A stretch of 27,612 nucleotides of DNA from Avimuribaculum sp964395975 (GCA_964395975.1 CAYNBZ010000029.1:1-27612); one strand, 5' to 3'. Numbered from the stretch's first letter, positions 14,219 through 22,459 are shown. A program made the numbers and translations. The notes: generated by a model not told the origin, from the letters alone.

Positions 14219-15574
14219 TCAACCAACTGTTTCGGCTTGTACCAGTATGTTGCCAATGGCTGTGGCTTCTACGGGACCACTTATAACCGGAATGCCTAAC
14301 GCCTCTTGTGTAAGGCGATTGAGAAGACGGTTTTGATTGCCGCCACCGATTATGCATAATTCATCAATGGGACGGCCTGTCAGGCGGTTCAGTTCATCAA
14401 TCCCCGATTTATAGCGACTGGCAAGGGATTGCATCACACAAAGCATATATTCTCCTTGGGTCTTTGGTACTTGTTGGTTTGTTTTACGGCAATATGATGC
14501 AATGGTGGCTTCCATTTGATCCGGTTTTTGAAATTCTGGATCATCAACATTGATAATCGATGCTATTTTTGCTCGTTCGGCATCTGCAATCAGAGTGTCG
14601 TAACCGATTTCTTTCCTATCCTCTTCCCATTGTGCGCGTAATCGTTGTAGAATCCACAATCCGGTGATATTTTGCATAAAACATATTTTGCCGTCTGTTC
14701 CACCTTCATTTGTGAATCCTGCCAACCTTGCTTCTTCGGTCAATATGGGCTCGTCAAGTTCGATGCCGAGTAGCGACCAAGTGCCGGAACTTAAAAATGC
14801 GCGATTTGCACCCGAATGTCCTGTCGGCAGAGCCTTGATTGCGCTTGCCGTGTCGTGAGAGGCAACGGCTATTACCTCGACCGGATAGTTTATGCCGATT
14901 TCTTCGGCCACGTCCTTCTTGATTGTTCCCCTACGGCTGCCGGGCATTACGATGTCGCCAAACAGGTGTTGGGGAAGCCCGAGGGATTGTATCAGTTCTC
15001 GATTCCAATTGCGTTGTCTGGCATTGAGCAATTCCGAAGTCGATGCTATGCTGTATTCGTTATTAGGCACTCCGGTCAAGAAATAACTGAACAGGTCGGG
15101 CATGAATAGCAAGCGGTCGGCAATATCCAAACGTATGTCTTTTTCTTTCTTCAGCCCATAAAGTTGGTATATACTGTTAATGGGCATTATTTGGATTCCG
15201 GCCAAGGCATAATGTTTAGTCATCTCTGCCTCGCTGCCAAACAACTCCTCGGGCAGGCCATTGGTGAACGGGTCACGGTAGCATATTGGGTTGCCGAGCA
15301 AGTTGCCATGTTTGTCGATAAGCCCGAAATCCACACCCCAAGTGTCGATACCGATGCTTTTTATCCTGTAACCTTTACGCACGGCCATTCGGATGCCGTC
15401 TTTCATGTCTTGGAACAGAGCCAAGAAATCCCAATATGTGTGTTTGCCGAGTCTTATTTGTCTGTTAGAGAATCTGCTTATTGTTTCCAAGGTTAATTGA
15501 CCTTGGTGGAATGAGCCCGCAATTACCCGTCCGCTTCCTCCACCAAAGTCAACTGCGATATATACTTCTTTCAT
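14219..15574 (-). CDS. fucK: L-fuculokinase of the rhamnulokinase-like FGGY type
   Basis: The 451-residue enzyme belongs to the FGGY carbohydrate kinases: two actin-like domains, with the ATP loop VDFGGGSGRVIAG (residues 8-20), SIGIDTWGVDFGL (about 93-105), SSGTWSLLGIELDEP (about 262-276), and the C-terminal signature CIIGGGNQNRLLNRLTQEAL. By sequence it looks more like RhaB (rhamnulokinase) than E. coli FucK. I call it fuculokinase because it lies between fucA and fucP, 12 bp from each, in an operon with fucI. It would phosphorylate L-fuculose to L-fuculose-1-phosphate with ATP, and some activity on rhamnulose is plausible. I see no defect. Confidence 0.82.
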   Translation of the reverse strand: MKEVYIAVDFGGGSGRVIAGSFHQGQLTLETISRFSNRQIRLGKHTYWDFLALFQDMKDGIRMAVRKGYRIKSIGIDTWGVDFGLIDKHGNLLGNPICYRDPFTNGLPEELFGSEAEMTKHYALAGIQIMPINSIYQLYGLKKEKDIRLDIADRLLFMPDLFSYFLTGVPNNEYSIASTSELLNARQRNWNRELIQSLGLPQHLFGDIVMPGSRRGTIKKDVAEEIGINYPVEVIAVASHDTASAIKALPTGHSGANRAFLSSGTWSLLGIELDEPILTEEARLAGFTNEGGTDGKICFMQNITGLWILQRLRAQWEEDRKEIGYDTLIADAERAKIASIINVDDPEFQKPDQMEATIASYCRKTNQQVPKTQGEYMLCVMQSLASRYKSGIDELNRLTGRPIDELCIIGGGNQNRLLNRLTQEALGIPVISGPVEATAIGNILVQAETVG

Positions 15575-15586
15575 TTGGCGGTGTTC

Positions 15587-16225
15587 TTATTTCGTTACTT
15601 TGCCGAGTATGTATGTGTCGAGGTCGTTTATTTCTTCGGTCGATAATACATTGTAGCTGGAACCTGATTGAATTATTATACGGCAAGCCATTTCAAAGAA
15701 CATGGCACGCTCAAATGCTTCGTCGAAATCTTTTCCACAAACTACCTGCCCATGTTTGAGCATCAACGCCGAATTGTGCTCTTTCAAGGCTTCGATTACA
15801 CCTTTGGCCAATTCTTTTGAGCCGGGACGGTAATATGGAATGATAGGTATTTCTTTACCCACATGACAAGGAATCTCGGCAGTGACATTGAAGTTTTCAG
15901 GTTGCTTTTTCATGCATGCTATCGCAGTGGCGTAAGGCGACTGAAAATGTAACACGACATTCATGTCGGGGCGCTCGCGTAGTACTCCGAGGTGGAACGT
16001 GTGTTCCATCGACGGTTTTACGCCATTGATGCTCTCGCCTGTGATGAGGTTGCAAATGGCTACTTTGTCTTTTGTTATGTTTGGTACCCAAGAGCCGGTT
16101 CCTGAAATGAGCACTTCCTCGTCGATGCGCCACGACAGGTTGCCACTACTGCATATTGTCAGGCCTGCATCTCCTACGCGGTGGGCTTGTTGTATGAATT
16201 GTTCGATATGTTCGGTTGTAATCAT
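15587..16225 (-). CDS. fucA: L-fuculose-1-phosphate aldolase (class II)
   Basis: The 212-residue enzyme splits L-fuculose-1-phosphate into DHAP and L-lactaldehyde, using a divalent metal. Family motifs: SSGNLSWRI (phosphate-binding, residues 26-34), ISGTGSWVPNI (40-50), and KPSMEHTFHLGVLRERPDMN, which holds the putative catalytic E74. The metal site is unusual: E. coli uses H92, H94 and H155, while here the first two read H93-F-Q95 in LHFQSPYAT, with H158 in LMLKHGQVV. I think this HxQ form is shared by Bacteroidetes homologues but could not check. The gene lies 94 bp after fucI and 12 bp before fucK. Confidence 0.88.
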   Translation of the reverse strand: MITTEHIEQFIQQAHRVGDAGLTICSSGNLSWRIDEEVLISGTGSWVPNITKDKVAICNLITGESINGVKPSMEHTFHLGVLRERPDMNVVLHFQSPYATAIACMKKQPENFNVTAEIPCHVGKEIPIIPYYRPGSKELAKGVIEALKEHNSALMLKHGQVVCGKDFDEAFERAMFFEMACRIIIQSGSSYNVLSTEEINDLDTYILGKVTK

Positions 16226-16259
16226 GTCTGGTGTGTTTTTACGTTATAAGAAAGAGGGG

Positions 16260-16286
16260 AAAGGTGAATTTTGGCAATTCACCTTT
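16260..16286 (-). other. Stem-loop between fucI and fucA
   Basis: AAAGGTGAATT (16260-16270) pairs perfectly with AATTCACCTTT (16276-16286), an 11-bp stem with a 5-base loop. On the minus strand only a weak T/C-rich stretch follows. It may stabilise the fucI 3' end or attenuate transcription into fucA; it is not a strong terminator. Confidence 0.55.
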
Positions 16287-16319
16287 TCTCCAATTTTAAT
16301 TAATGGTGAAGGGAAATTT

Positions 16320-18092
16320 CTATTTATAGATAGGGCCGTATGTGGCACATGCTCTGTAGTCGGCTCCTTCCTTATCCGTGCCGAAAGCATTCCATGCTGC
16401 CGGACGGAAAATCTTTTCTTCATCCACATTGTGCATACAAACAGGAATACGCAACATAGATGCAAGCGTGATAAGATCTTGTCCTATATGCCCATAGCTT
16501 ATGGCACCATGGTTGGCACCCCAATTGTTCATGACCGAATAAACATCTTTGAAAGCCGGTTTGTCGCACAAACGAGGAACAAACCATGTCGTAGGCCAAG
16601 TGGGGTCGGTGCGTTTGTTCAATATTTCGTGAATTTCGGGATCGATGTCTGCGGTCCACCCTTCTGCTATCTGCAATACAGGGCCGAGACCCTTTATGAT
16701 GTTTAGTCGCGACATGGTGACGGGCATTCCACCTTTTGAGAGGAAATTGCTTGAGAAACCTCCGCCTCTGAAGTAATCTCGGTCGGCAGGTAGCCAATTG
16801 GTGGCCTTCAAACAGGCTTCGGCATCTTTCTCGGTCATTTCCCAACATGGTTTCATGCATGGTTCTCCCTGTGCGTTCTGGCTTGCTCCTGTGGCATCGA
16901 GTGTGGTTGCTCCCGAGTTGATGAGGTGTATCATGCCGTTTGCTGCCAAGCCGGTCAGTTTCTTGCCGGTTACTCGTTCTACGGCCTCGGGACTCCAATA
17001 GGTGCGTACATCGCTGAACATCTGGCCACATCCGGTAAGCAAGTTGCCAAACAACATTGCCACGGCATTGCACGAGTCGTTTTCAGTGGCAAGCACAAAT
17101 GCTTTGCGAATGCCGTTCCAGTCAAATGTGCTGCACATCAGTGCCTCGGTGAAGTCGCCATTAGGTTTCCAGTCGGTCCATTGGCGTTGTCCTTGGAATC
17201 CTGCGGCAATGGCGTTATGTCCTATGGCTTCTTCCTTGAATCCCATTTCGAGGAGTTTCGGGTTGCCTTGCATCAAGTCACGCACGATTAAAGTCATTTT
17301 TACGACAAATTCCCAATCGGCATCTTTCTGCTCGCGCGTTTTTTGGCGTTCGGGGCGGTTCTTGTCCCATCCTTCATTGACTTTGCAATATTTTTCGGTC
17401 CACTTCATTGCCTTTTTATATTCCTCATGGTCGTATATGCCTTCGTCCATTCGGCGCAATACCTCGGTTTCGTCGACACTCTCATTGCGCATACCCAAGT
17501 ATTCTTGGAAAAAGTTTTGATCTACGATACTGCCGGCTATTCCCATACATTGGCTGCCAATTGACAAGTAGCTTTGGCCGCGCATTTGGGTAACCACTAC
17601 GGCAGCACGTGCCCAACGTAGAATTTTTTCTGCAACGTCATCCGGGATGGTATTGTCGTCTATATCTTGTACGTCACGCCCGTATATACCGAATGCCGGA
17701 AGTCCCTTTTGTGCATGACCGGCCAATACTGCGGCCAAATATACTGCTCCCGGACGTTCGGTACCATTAAATCCCCAGACAGCTTTGGGCCAATAGGGAT
17801 TCATGTCCATGGTTTCGGAGCCGTAGCACCAGCATGAAGTTACAGTAATGGTAGCACCTACGCCTTCACGTTCAAATTTCTCGGCGCAAGCGGCACTTTC
17901 TCCCACACGACCTATTGTGCCATCGGCTATGACACATTCCACAGGGCTGCCATTGCCATTTCTGACATTATTGGTGATTAATTCAGCAACGGCTTTGGCA
18001 AGGCACATTGTTTTTTCTTCGAGGCTTTCACGTACACCTCCTTGGCGACCGTCTATAACCGGTCGAATGCCAATTTTAGGATACTTGTTCAT
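16320..18092 (-). CDS. fucI: L-fucose isomerase
   Basis: FucI converts L-fucose to L-fuculose with Mn2+ and is the first enzyme of the pathway. The 590-residue length matches the family. Seen: PKIGIRPVIDGRQGGVRESL at the N-terminus, TSCWCYGSETMDM, the substrate/cofactor loop GQRQWTDWKPNGDF, then KAFVLATENDSCNAV, where the Glu is the metal ligand equivalent to E337. SDVRTYWSPEAV follows, with an Asp equivalent to D361. GANHGAISYGHIGQDL near the C-terminus provides the histidine equivalent to H528. It is the promoter-proximal gene of fucI-fucA-fucK-fucP. The upstream 560-base gap has no regulator gene. Confidence 0.95.
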   Translation of the reverse strand: MNKYPKIGIRPVIDGRQGGVRESLEEKTMCLAKAVAELITNNVRNGNGSPVECVIADGTIGRVGESAACAEKFEREGVGATITVTSCWCYGSETMDMNPYWPKAVWGFNGTERPGAVYLAAVLAGHAQKGLPAFGIYGRDVQDIDDNTIPDDVAEKILRWARAAVVVTQMRGQSYLSIGSQCMGIAGSIVDQNFFQEYLGMRNESVDETEVLRRMDEGIYDHEEYKKAMKWTEKYCKVNEGWDKNRPERQKTREQKDADWEFVVKMTLIVRDLMQGNPKLLEMGFKEEAIGHNAIAAGFQGQRQWTDWKPNGDFTEALMCSTFDWNGIRKAFVLATENDSCNAVAMLFGNLLTGCGQMFSDVRTYWSPEAVERVTGKKLTGLAANGMIHLINSGATTLDATGASQNAQGEPCMKPCWEMTEKDAEACLKATNWLPADRDYFRGGGFSSNFLSKGGMPVTMSRLNIIKGLGPVLQIAEGWTADIDPEIHEILNKRTDPTWPTTWFVPRLCDKPAFKDVYSVMNNWGANHGAISYGHIGQDLITLASMLRIPVCMHNVDEEKIFRPAAWNAFGTDKEGADYRACATYGPIYK

Positions 18093-18324
18093 TTTCTTTT
18101 TTCTGCTTTATAGAATTGTTTATGTTATAGAAATTAGTAATTAAAGTAATGGGTGTGATTTGTATATGCAATTAATTGTCATCTCCCATACAGATCGTTG
18201 AGAGAGGGTAACACATGGTATATGCAAACTGAACAAAATAACTTTATACAAAGAAACGCATTTTACGTCGAACGTACAAGAAAAAAATATATGTTTTTCA
18301 ACATAGTACAATGTGAAAATACGT

Positions 18325-18358
18325 ATAAAAATAAATCCTTGGCATCACTGCCCAGGAT
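18325..18358 (-). terminator. Minus-strand terminator-like hairpin upstream of fucI
   Basis: ATCCTGGGC (minus, 18358-18350) pairs with GCCAAGGAT (18343-18335), 9 bp with one mismatch and a 6-base loop. TTATTTTTAT follows (18334-18325). It looks like an intrinsic terminator 230 bases before the fucI start. Confidence 0.5.
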
Positions 18359-18462
18359 CGCTTTAAATAACCTTCTAATACCATTAACATAAACCTAAAA
18401 ACAGAAGTGATTGTCTCACGACATTCATCTTTAGTTTACCTTAAAACTAATACCATGAATAA
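18335..18462 (-). ncRNA. Candidate structured leader or small RNA upstream of the fuc operon
   Basis: A -7 box at 18476-18469 and the terminator at 18335-18358 bracket about 130 bases on the minus strand. The segment has structure: TTAGTTT and AAACTAA form a 7-bp hairpin near 18430-18450, GTGA/TCAC a small one near 18407-18418, and the 10-mer ATGGTATTAG occurs twice (plus-strand positions 18375-18384 and 18447-18456). No credible ORF is seen. It could be an independent RNA or an attenuated leader of fucI. I do not recognise the RNA family. Confidence 0.35.
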
Positions 18463-18468
18463 CTAGTG

Positions 18469-18476
18469 CAAAGTTA
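18469..18476 (-). promoter_or_regulatory. -7 box upstream of fucI
   Basis: CAAAGTTA on the plus strand reads TAACTTTG on the minus strand, a full -7 match. No TTG lies at 19-21 bases; the nearest minus-strand TTG is about 33 bases away, which would fit an activator-dependent promoter. Confidence 0.4.
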
Positions 18477-18609
18477 TATGTTTATATGTTGTATAACATA
18501 ATTTTGTGGCAAGAAAAATTAAATATGAAACATTATTTAACTATTATACGGTGTAATATTGCAATTGTTTACATTTGTAAACAATTCTGTGGCAAATAAG
18601 TCGGTCTTT

Positions 18610-18643
18610 TTGCGTCGGCATATGCGATTAATTAGTAAGTTTG
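18610..18643 (+). promoter_or_regulatory. Putative promoter of the mgtC-like gene
   Basis: TTG at 18610-18612, 23 bases, then TAAGTTTG at 18636-18643. The -7 match is full but the spacer is longer than ideal. Transcription would start just before the ATG at 18654, giving a very short leader. Confidence 0.4.
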
Positions 18644-18653
18644 TACAAAAAAG

Positions 18654-19388
18654 ATGTCGAAGATGGAAATGTGGAAAATTATATGGAACGACATAATGTC
18701 AAACGACGTGACGGTGGTCGGCGCGGTGTTTAAGTTGGTGTTGAGCCTTGTGCTTGGTTCGATTGTCGGCTTGGAACGCAAGAGTAAGGGGCAAATTGCC
18801 GGCGACCGTACGTTTGCACTTATTTCGATGGGGGCAACGCTTGCCATGCTGTTGAGCATATACATACCGCAAGAGTATCTTGAACTGAAAAACGGAGATC
18901 CGGGACGTATAGCGGCGCAAGTTCTTACCGGCATAGGTTTTCTTGGTGCCGGTGCAATAATACAGATGAAAGGGTCGGTGCGCGGGTTGACTACTGCCGC
19001 CGGAATTTGGATGGTGGCGACTATAGGTCTGGCGATAGGTGCGGGTATGTATGTGGTGTCGCTTGTCGCTACGGCTCTTGTGTTGTTCATTCTTGTGTCG
19101 CTTGAACGCTACGACCGCCGTCGCGTGGGCATTAGCGGACAGTCAAGAGTGATCAACATGACTCTTGATGGCATTGTCGTTACATTTGAATCGCTCGATG
19201 TGACCCTTGCGAAGCATGATGTGCTTGTACAGAATCGCTTTATAAAATATGATTATAAACAACAGGTCTCGTATGTTTCTCTTGTGGTTTTTTCAAAAGG
19301 AAAAATCGATTTCGCCCCTTTGTTTAATGAGATTGGTCAAATCCTTTCGGTGCAATCCATAACCCTGTCGAATGAGATTGATATATAG
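18654..19388 (+). CDS. MgtC/SapB family membrane protein
   Basis: The 244-residue protein has the MgtC membrane domain: KLVLSLVLGSIVGLERKSKG (about residues 26-45), GDRTFALISMGATLAMLLS (about 50-68), ARTVLTGIGFLGAGAII-like AQVLTGIGFLGAGAI (about 87-101), and VRGLTTAAGIWMVATIGLAI (about 108-127). The C-terminal 85 residues form a soluble domain. Family members are inner-membrane proteins linked to low Mg2+ or acid survival, and in Salmonella MgtC acts on ATP synthase and phosphate uptake; the role here is unknown. ATG 18654 is used; ATGs at 18663 and 18669 are alternatives. It is unlikely to be a Mg2+ transporter itself. Confidence 0.88.
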   Translation: MSKMEMWKIIWNDIMSNDVTVVGAVFKLVLSLVLGSIVGLERKSKGQIAGDRTFALISMGATLAMLLSIYIPQEYLELKNGDPGRIAAQVLTGIGFLGAGAIIQMKGSVRGLTTAAGIWMVATIGLAIGAGMYVVSLVATALVLFILVSLERYDRRRVGISGQSRVINMTLDGIVVTFESLDVTLAKHDVLVQNRFIKYDYKQQVSYVSLVVFSKGKIDFAPLFNEIGQILSVQSITLSNEIDI

Positions 19389-19512
19389 GCGATGGCATTA
19401 AGACAAAAACTTCGGAATGTTATGTGCGTTCTACCTAATAATACGGTGAATTTAAGTAGGAAGTAAACAGTGACTTGATTTCGCATAAATAGGAGGTCTA
19501 TAGAACAAGGTT

Positions 19513-20283
19513 ATGGTACGGCGAAATATAAAAGGCAAGAAAAATAAAAAGACTGCAACGCGGCGCAAATGGATAATTGTCGTATCGGCAAGTGCCGGTG
19601 CATGTATGTTGCTGCTTGCCGTGGGATTGGTTTATGTGTCACACAGGTTGAAACGTCCTGAGATTGTAGTGCTTAAAAGGGAATATCCAATCAGCGGTAT
19701 TGATGTGTCGAGTCATAATGGTAATATCGATTTTAGTCGAGTGGTAGCCGACAGTATAACTTTTGTGTATATAAAAGCTTCGGAAGGAGCTGATTTTCGC
19801 GACAGTAACTTTTATGCTAATTGCGACAGTGCCTCCGCTGTGGGATTAAAAGTTGGTGCTTATCATTTTTTTCGTAAAAATGGTGACGGTGCGTTGCAAG
19901 CGAAGAATTTTATTGAGGCTACCGAAGGAAAGAAACTCGACTTGCCGCTTGTAATCGATGTAGAGGACTGGGGCAATGAAAGTGCCGAAAGTGAGGCCGT
20001 TGTAAAACGTAATCTTCAAGAAATGATTGCCGCGCTTGAGGCAAACAACCGTCATGTAATGATATACACCAACAAGGATGGTTACCGCAGTTATATAAAA
20101 GACGAGTTTTCACATCTTGATTTGTGGCTGTGTACTTTCAGACATCCAAGGAAAGTAAACGATTATAATTGGAAAATGTTGCAATATAGCCATTGGGGTA
20201 ACGTGGATGGTGTGGACGGCGAGGTTGACCTTAATGTATTTAATGGCGACAGCTTGCAGTGGGAACAGTGGTTGCGTAAATAA
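19513..20283 (+). CDS. Glycoside hydrolase family 25 lysozyme, membrane-anchored
   Basis: The 256-residue protein begins with a strongly basic stretch (RRNIKGKKNKKTATRRK), then one hydrophobic helix at about residues 21-43, so it is held at the inner membrane or exported. The GH25 muramidase domain fills residues 60-252: ISGIDVSSHNGNIDFSRV (catalytic-side Asp in the DxSxxxG strand), FVYIKASEGADFRDSNFYAN, VGAYHFFRKNGDG, LPLVIDVEDWG (DVE, with the catalytic Glu) and QYSHWGNVDGVDGEVDLNVF at the end. GH25 enzymes cleave beta-1,4 bonds between MurNAc and GlcNAc in peptidoglycan. It may remodel its own wall or attack others. It stands alone between mgtC and typA. Confidence 0.9.
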   Translation: MVRRNIKGKKNKKTATRRKWIIVVSASAGACMLLLAVGLVYVSHRLKRPEIVVLKREYPISGIDVSSHNGNIDFSRVVADSITFVYIKASEGADFRDSNFYANCDSASAVGLKVGAYHFFRKNGDGALQAKNFIEATEGKKLDLPLVIDVEDWGNESAESEAVVKRNLQEMIAALEANNRHVMIYTNKDGYRSYIKDEFSHLDLWLCTFRHPRKVNDYNWKMLQYSHWGNVDGVDGEVDLNVFNGDSLQWEQWLRK

Positions 20284-20377
20284 AGATGCGACTGCTTGAC
20301 AAATTGCATAATAGTAACAATGATTCACAGGGAGGAAGTAGTTCTAAAACTTCCGGAAGTAATTCATGCACACATGA

Positions 20378-20409
20378 TTTGCATTTGCACGTAACTTACA
20401 CTATCTTTG
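20378..20409 (+). promoter_or_regulatory. Promoter of typA
   Basis: TTTG at 20378-20381, exactly 20 bases, then TATCTTTG at 20402-20409, a perfect consensus. The leader to the ATG at 20432 would be about 15 bases. Confidence 0.7.
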
Positions 20410-20431
20410 CACCCGAAATTTAGGGAAGTGT

Positions 20432-22231
20432 ATGCAGAATATAAGGAACATTGCTATTATAGCGCATGTTGACCACGGCAAGACCACTTTGGTTGACAAA
20501 ATGTTACTTGCGGGAAATCTTTTCCGCGATAATCAAAACAAAGGAGAACTTATTCTTGACAACAACGACCTTGAACGTGAGCGTGGTATCACGATTCTTT
20601 CAAAAAATGTGTCGATCAATTATAATGGCTATAAAATTAATATTATAGACACTCCGGGACACTCTGACTTCGGAGGCGAGGTGGAGCGTGTGTTGAATAT
20701 GGCTGATGGCTGCTTGTTGCTTGTGGATGCTTTTGAGGGGCCAATGCCGCAAACTCGCTTTGTGCTGCAAAAAGCTCTCGAAATAGGGTTGAAACCAATA
20801 GTCGTGATAAACAAGGTTGACAAGCCTAATTGCCGCCCCGATGAGGTGCAAGAGATGGTGTTTGACCTGATGTGTAACCTTAATGCAACCGAGGAGCAAC
20901 TTGATTTTCCTACGGTGTATGGCTCGGCCAAACAGGGATGGATGAGCGACGATTGGCGCAAACCTACCGACAATATCAATGCCGTACTTGATGCTATAAT
21001 AAAATATATTCCTGCCCCTGAGATGATTGAAGGTGATGCGCAGATGCTCATTACCTCACTTGATTACTCCTCTTATGTGGGACGTATTGCAATAGGTCGT
21101 GTGCATCGAGGAGAGGTGCGTGAAAACACGGATATTGCTTTATGTAAAAAAGATGGTTCAATAAGCAAGCAACGAATAAAGGAGTTGCATGTTTTCGAAG
21201 GAATGGGACGCAAGAAAGTGCAGTCGGTAAAGTCGGGTGACATTTGTGCAATTGTGGGGCTCGAAAGCTTTGAAATCGGTGACACTATTGCCGATGTTGG
21301 CAATCCTGAGCCACTTCCGCGTATTGCTATTGATGAGCCTACAATGTCGATGACTTTCACCATCAACGATTCGCCTTTTTTTGGCAAGGATGGGAAATAT
21401 GTCACTTCACGTCACATTGCCGACCGTTTGAAGAAGGAACTTGACCGTAACCTCGCCCTGCGTGTGGAACGCACTGACAGTGATGATGCGTGGAACGTAT
21501 ATGGACGCGGTGTGTTACACCTTTCGGTACTTATTGAAACCATGCGTCGTGAGGGATATGAATTGCAAGTGGGTCAGCCGCAGGTTATTATTAAAGAAAT
21601 AAATGGTCAAAAGTGTGAACCTGTGGAATTACTTTCGATTAATGTGCCGGAAGAGTATTCAAGCAAAATAATCGATATGGTTACCCGTCGCAAGGGTGAA
21701 ATGGTTATGATGTCAACACAAAACGACCGCATACAGATGGAGTTCAATATACCATCCCGTGGTATAATAGGATTGCGCACTAATGTGCTTACGGCATCGG
21801 CAGGTGAAGCGATAATGTCACATCGTTTCCTTGAATATCAACCGTGGAAGGGTGACATAGAGCGACGTACGAATGGCTCGTTGATTGCTATGGAGAGTGG
21901 GACTGCTTATGCCTATGCTATCGACAAGCTGCAAGATCGCGGTCGTTTCTTCATATTTCCGCAAGAGGAAGTATATGCCGGACAGGTTGTGGGGGAGAAC
22001 GCCAAGGATAATGATATAGTGGTGAATGTGACCAAATCTAAGAAACTTACCAATATGCGGGCTTCTGGTGCTGATGACAAGACACGTATAATTCCGCCTG
22101 TGGTGTTTAGCCTGGAAGAGGCTCTTGAATATATCAAGGGTGATGAGTATGTTGAAGTAACTCCGCACCACATACGCTTGCGTAAAATTATTCTCGATGA
22201 GAATGAACGTAAACGGGCTAACCGCAATTGA
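20432..22231 (+). CDS. typA: Ribosome-associated GTPase TypA/BipA
   Basis: TypA is a translational GTPase of the EF-G type that binds 70S ribosomes and helps ribosome assembly and growth under stress. The 599-residue product has the G1 loop AHVDHGKTTL (residues 10-19), the switch I region ERERGITILSKN, G3 DTPGHSDFGG (about 73-82), G4 NKVDK (about 127-131) and G5 SAK. It then has EF-G-like beta-barrel domains, and a C-terminal BipA domain with PSRGIIGLRTNVLTAS and EYVEVTPHHIRLRK. Length is normal. It is a single gene with a consensus promoter and a strong terminator. Confidence 0.96.
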   Translation: MQNIRNIAIIAHVDHGKTTLVDKMLLAGNLFRDNQNKGELILDNNDLERERGITILSKNVSINYNGYKINIIDTPGHSDFGGEVERVLNMADGCLLLVDAFEGPMPQTRFVLQKALEIGLKPIVVINKVDKPNCRPDEVQEMVFDLMCNLNATEEQLDFPTVYGSAKQGWMSDDWRKPTDNINAVLDAIIKYIPAPEMIEGDAQMLITSLDYSSYVGRIAIGRVHRGEVRENTDIALCKKDGSISKQRIKELHVFEGMGRKKVQSVKSGDICAIVGLESFEIGDTIADVGNPEPLPRIAIDEPTMSMTFTINDSPFFGKDGKYVTSRHIADRLKKELDRNLALRVERTDSDDAWNVYGRGVLHLSVLIETMRREGYELQVGQPQVIIKEINGQKCEPVELLSINVPEEYSSKIIDMVTRRKGEMVMMSTQNDRIQMEFNIPSRGIIGLRTNVLTASAGEAIMSHRFLEYQPWKGDIERRTNGSLIAMESGTAYAYAIDKLQDRGRFFIFPQEEVYAGQVVGENAKDNDIVVNVTKSKKLTNMRASGADDKTRIIPPVVFSLEEALEYIKGDEYVEVTPHHIRLRKIILDENERKRANRN

Positions 22232-22275
22232 TATGTGTATTCTATTTTAGAAACTTTGTTCCATTGTATATTTTC

Positions 22276-22311
22276 ACACGGGTAAGAGTAAACCTTACCC
22301 GTGTAATTTTT
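22276..22311 (+). terminator. Intrinsic terminator of typA
   Basis: ACACGGGTAAG (22276-22286) pairs perfectly with CTTACCCGTGT (22294-22304), 11 bp with a 7-base loop, followed by AATTTTT. It lies 45 bp past the typA stop. Confidence 0.85.
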
Positions 22312-22459
22312 GATGTGTGCCTCTTTGGAGGCTGCCTGTAAAAACACGTTTAATGATAGGTACAGCGGATGCTGCATACGGAGTAAATATGTCCGTTGGA
22401 GATCCTTGATACATCCAGAATATAGTAACAGTCACGAGAACCACTATGCCTTCTCTCAT
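22295..22459 (-). CDS. Possible 54-residue protein downstream of typA
   Basis: A minus-strand frame runs from ATG 22459 to TAA at 22297-22295. The product starts MREGIVVLVTVTIFWMYQ, a short hydrophobic membrane or signal-like segment, then SPTDIFTPYAASAVPIIKRV and a basic tail. Its stop lies inside the typA terminator stem. It occupies most of an otherwise empty 389-base gap, with intergenic sequence on both sides. Against it: no consensus promoter is seen upstream, and I do not recognise a homologue. It may be a chance frame. Confidence 0.25.
   Translation of the reverse strand: MREGIVVLVTVTIFWMYQGSPTDIFTPYAASAVPIIKRVFTGSLQRGTHQKLHG

Noticed and set aside
18198..18392. 64-residue plus-strand ORF in the gap upstream of fucI
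   Set aside because: The composition looks like AT-rich non-coding sequence read by chance, and the terminator and candidate RNA on the other strand explain the region better.
19491..19496. AGGAGG Shine-Dalgarno-like sequence before the GH25 gene
   Set aside because: It lies 16 bases from the ATG at 19513, too far to pair with 16S rRNA in the usual way, and Bacteroidetes rarely use such sites.
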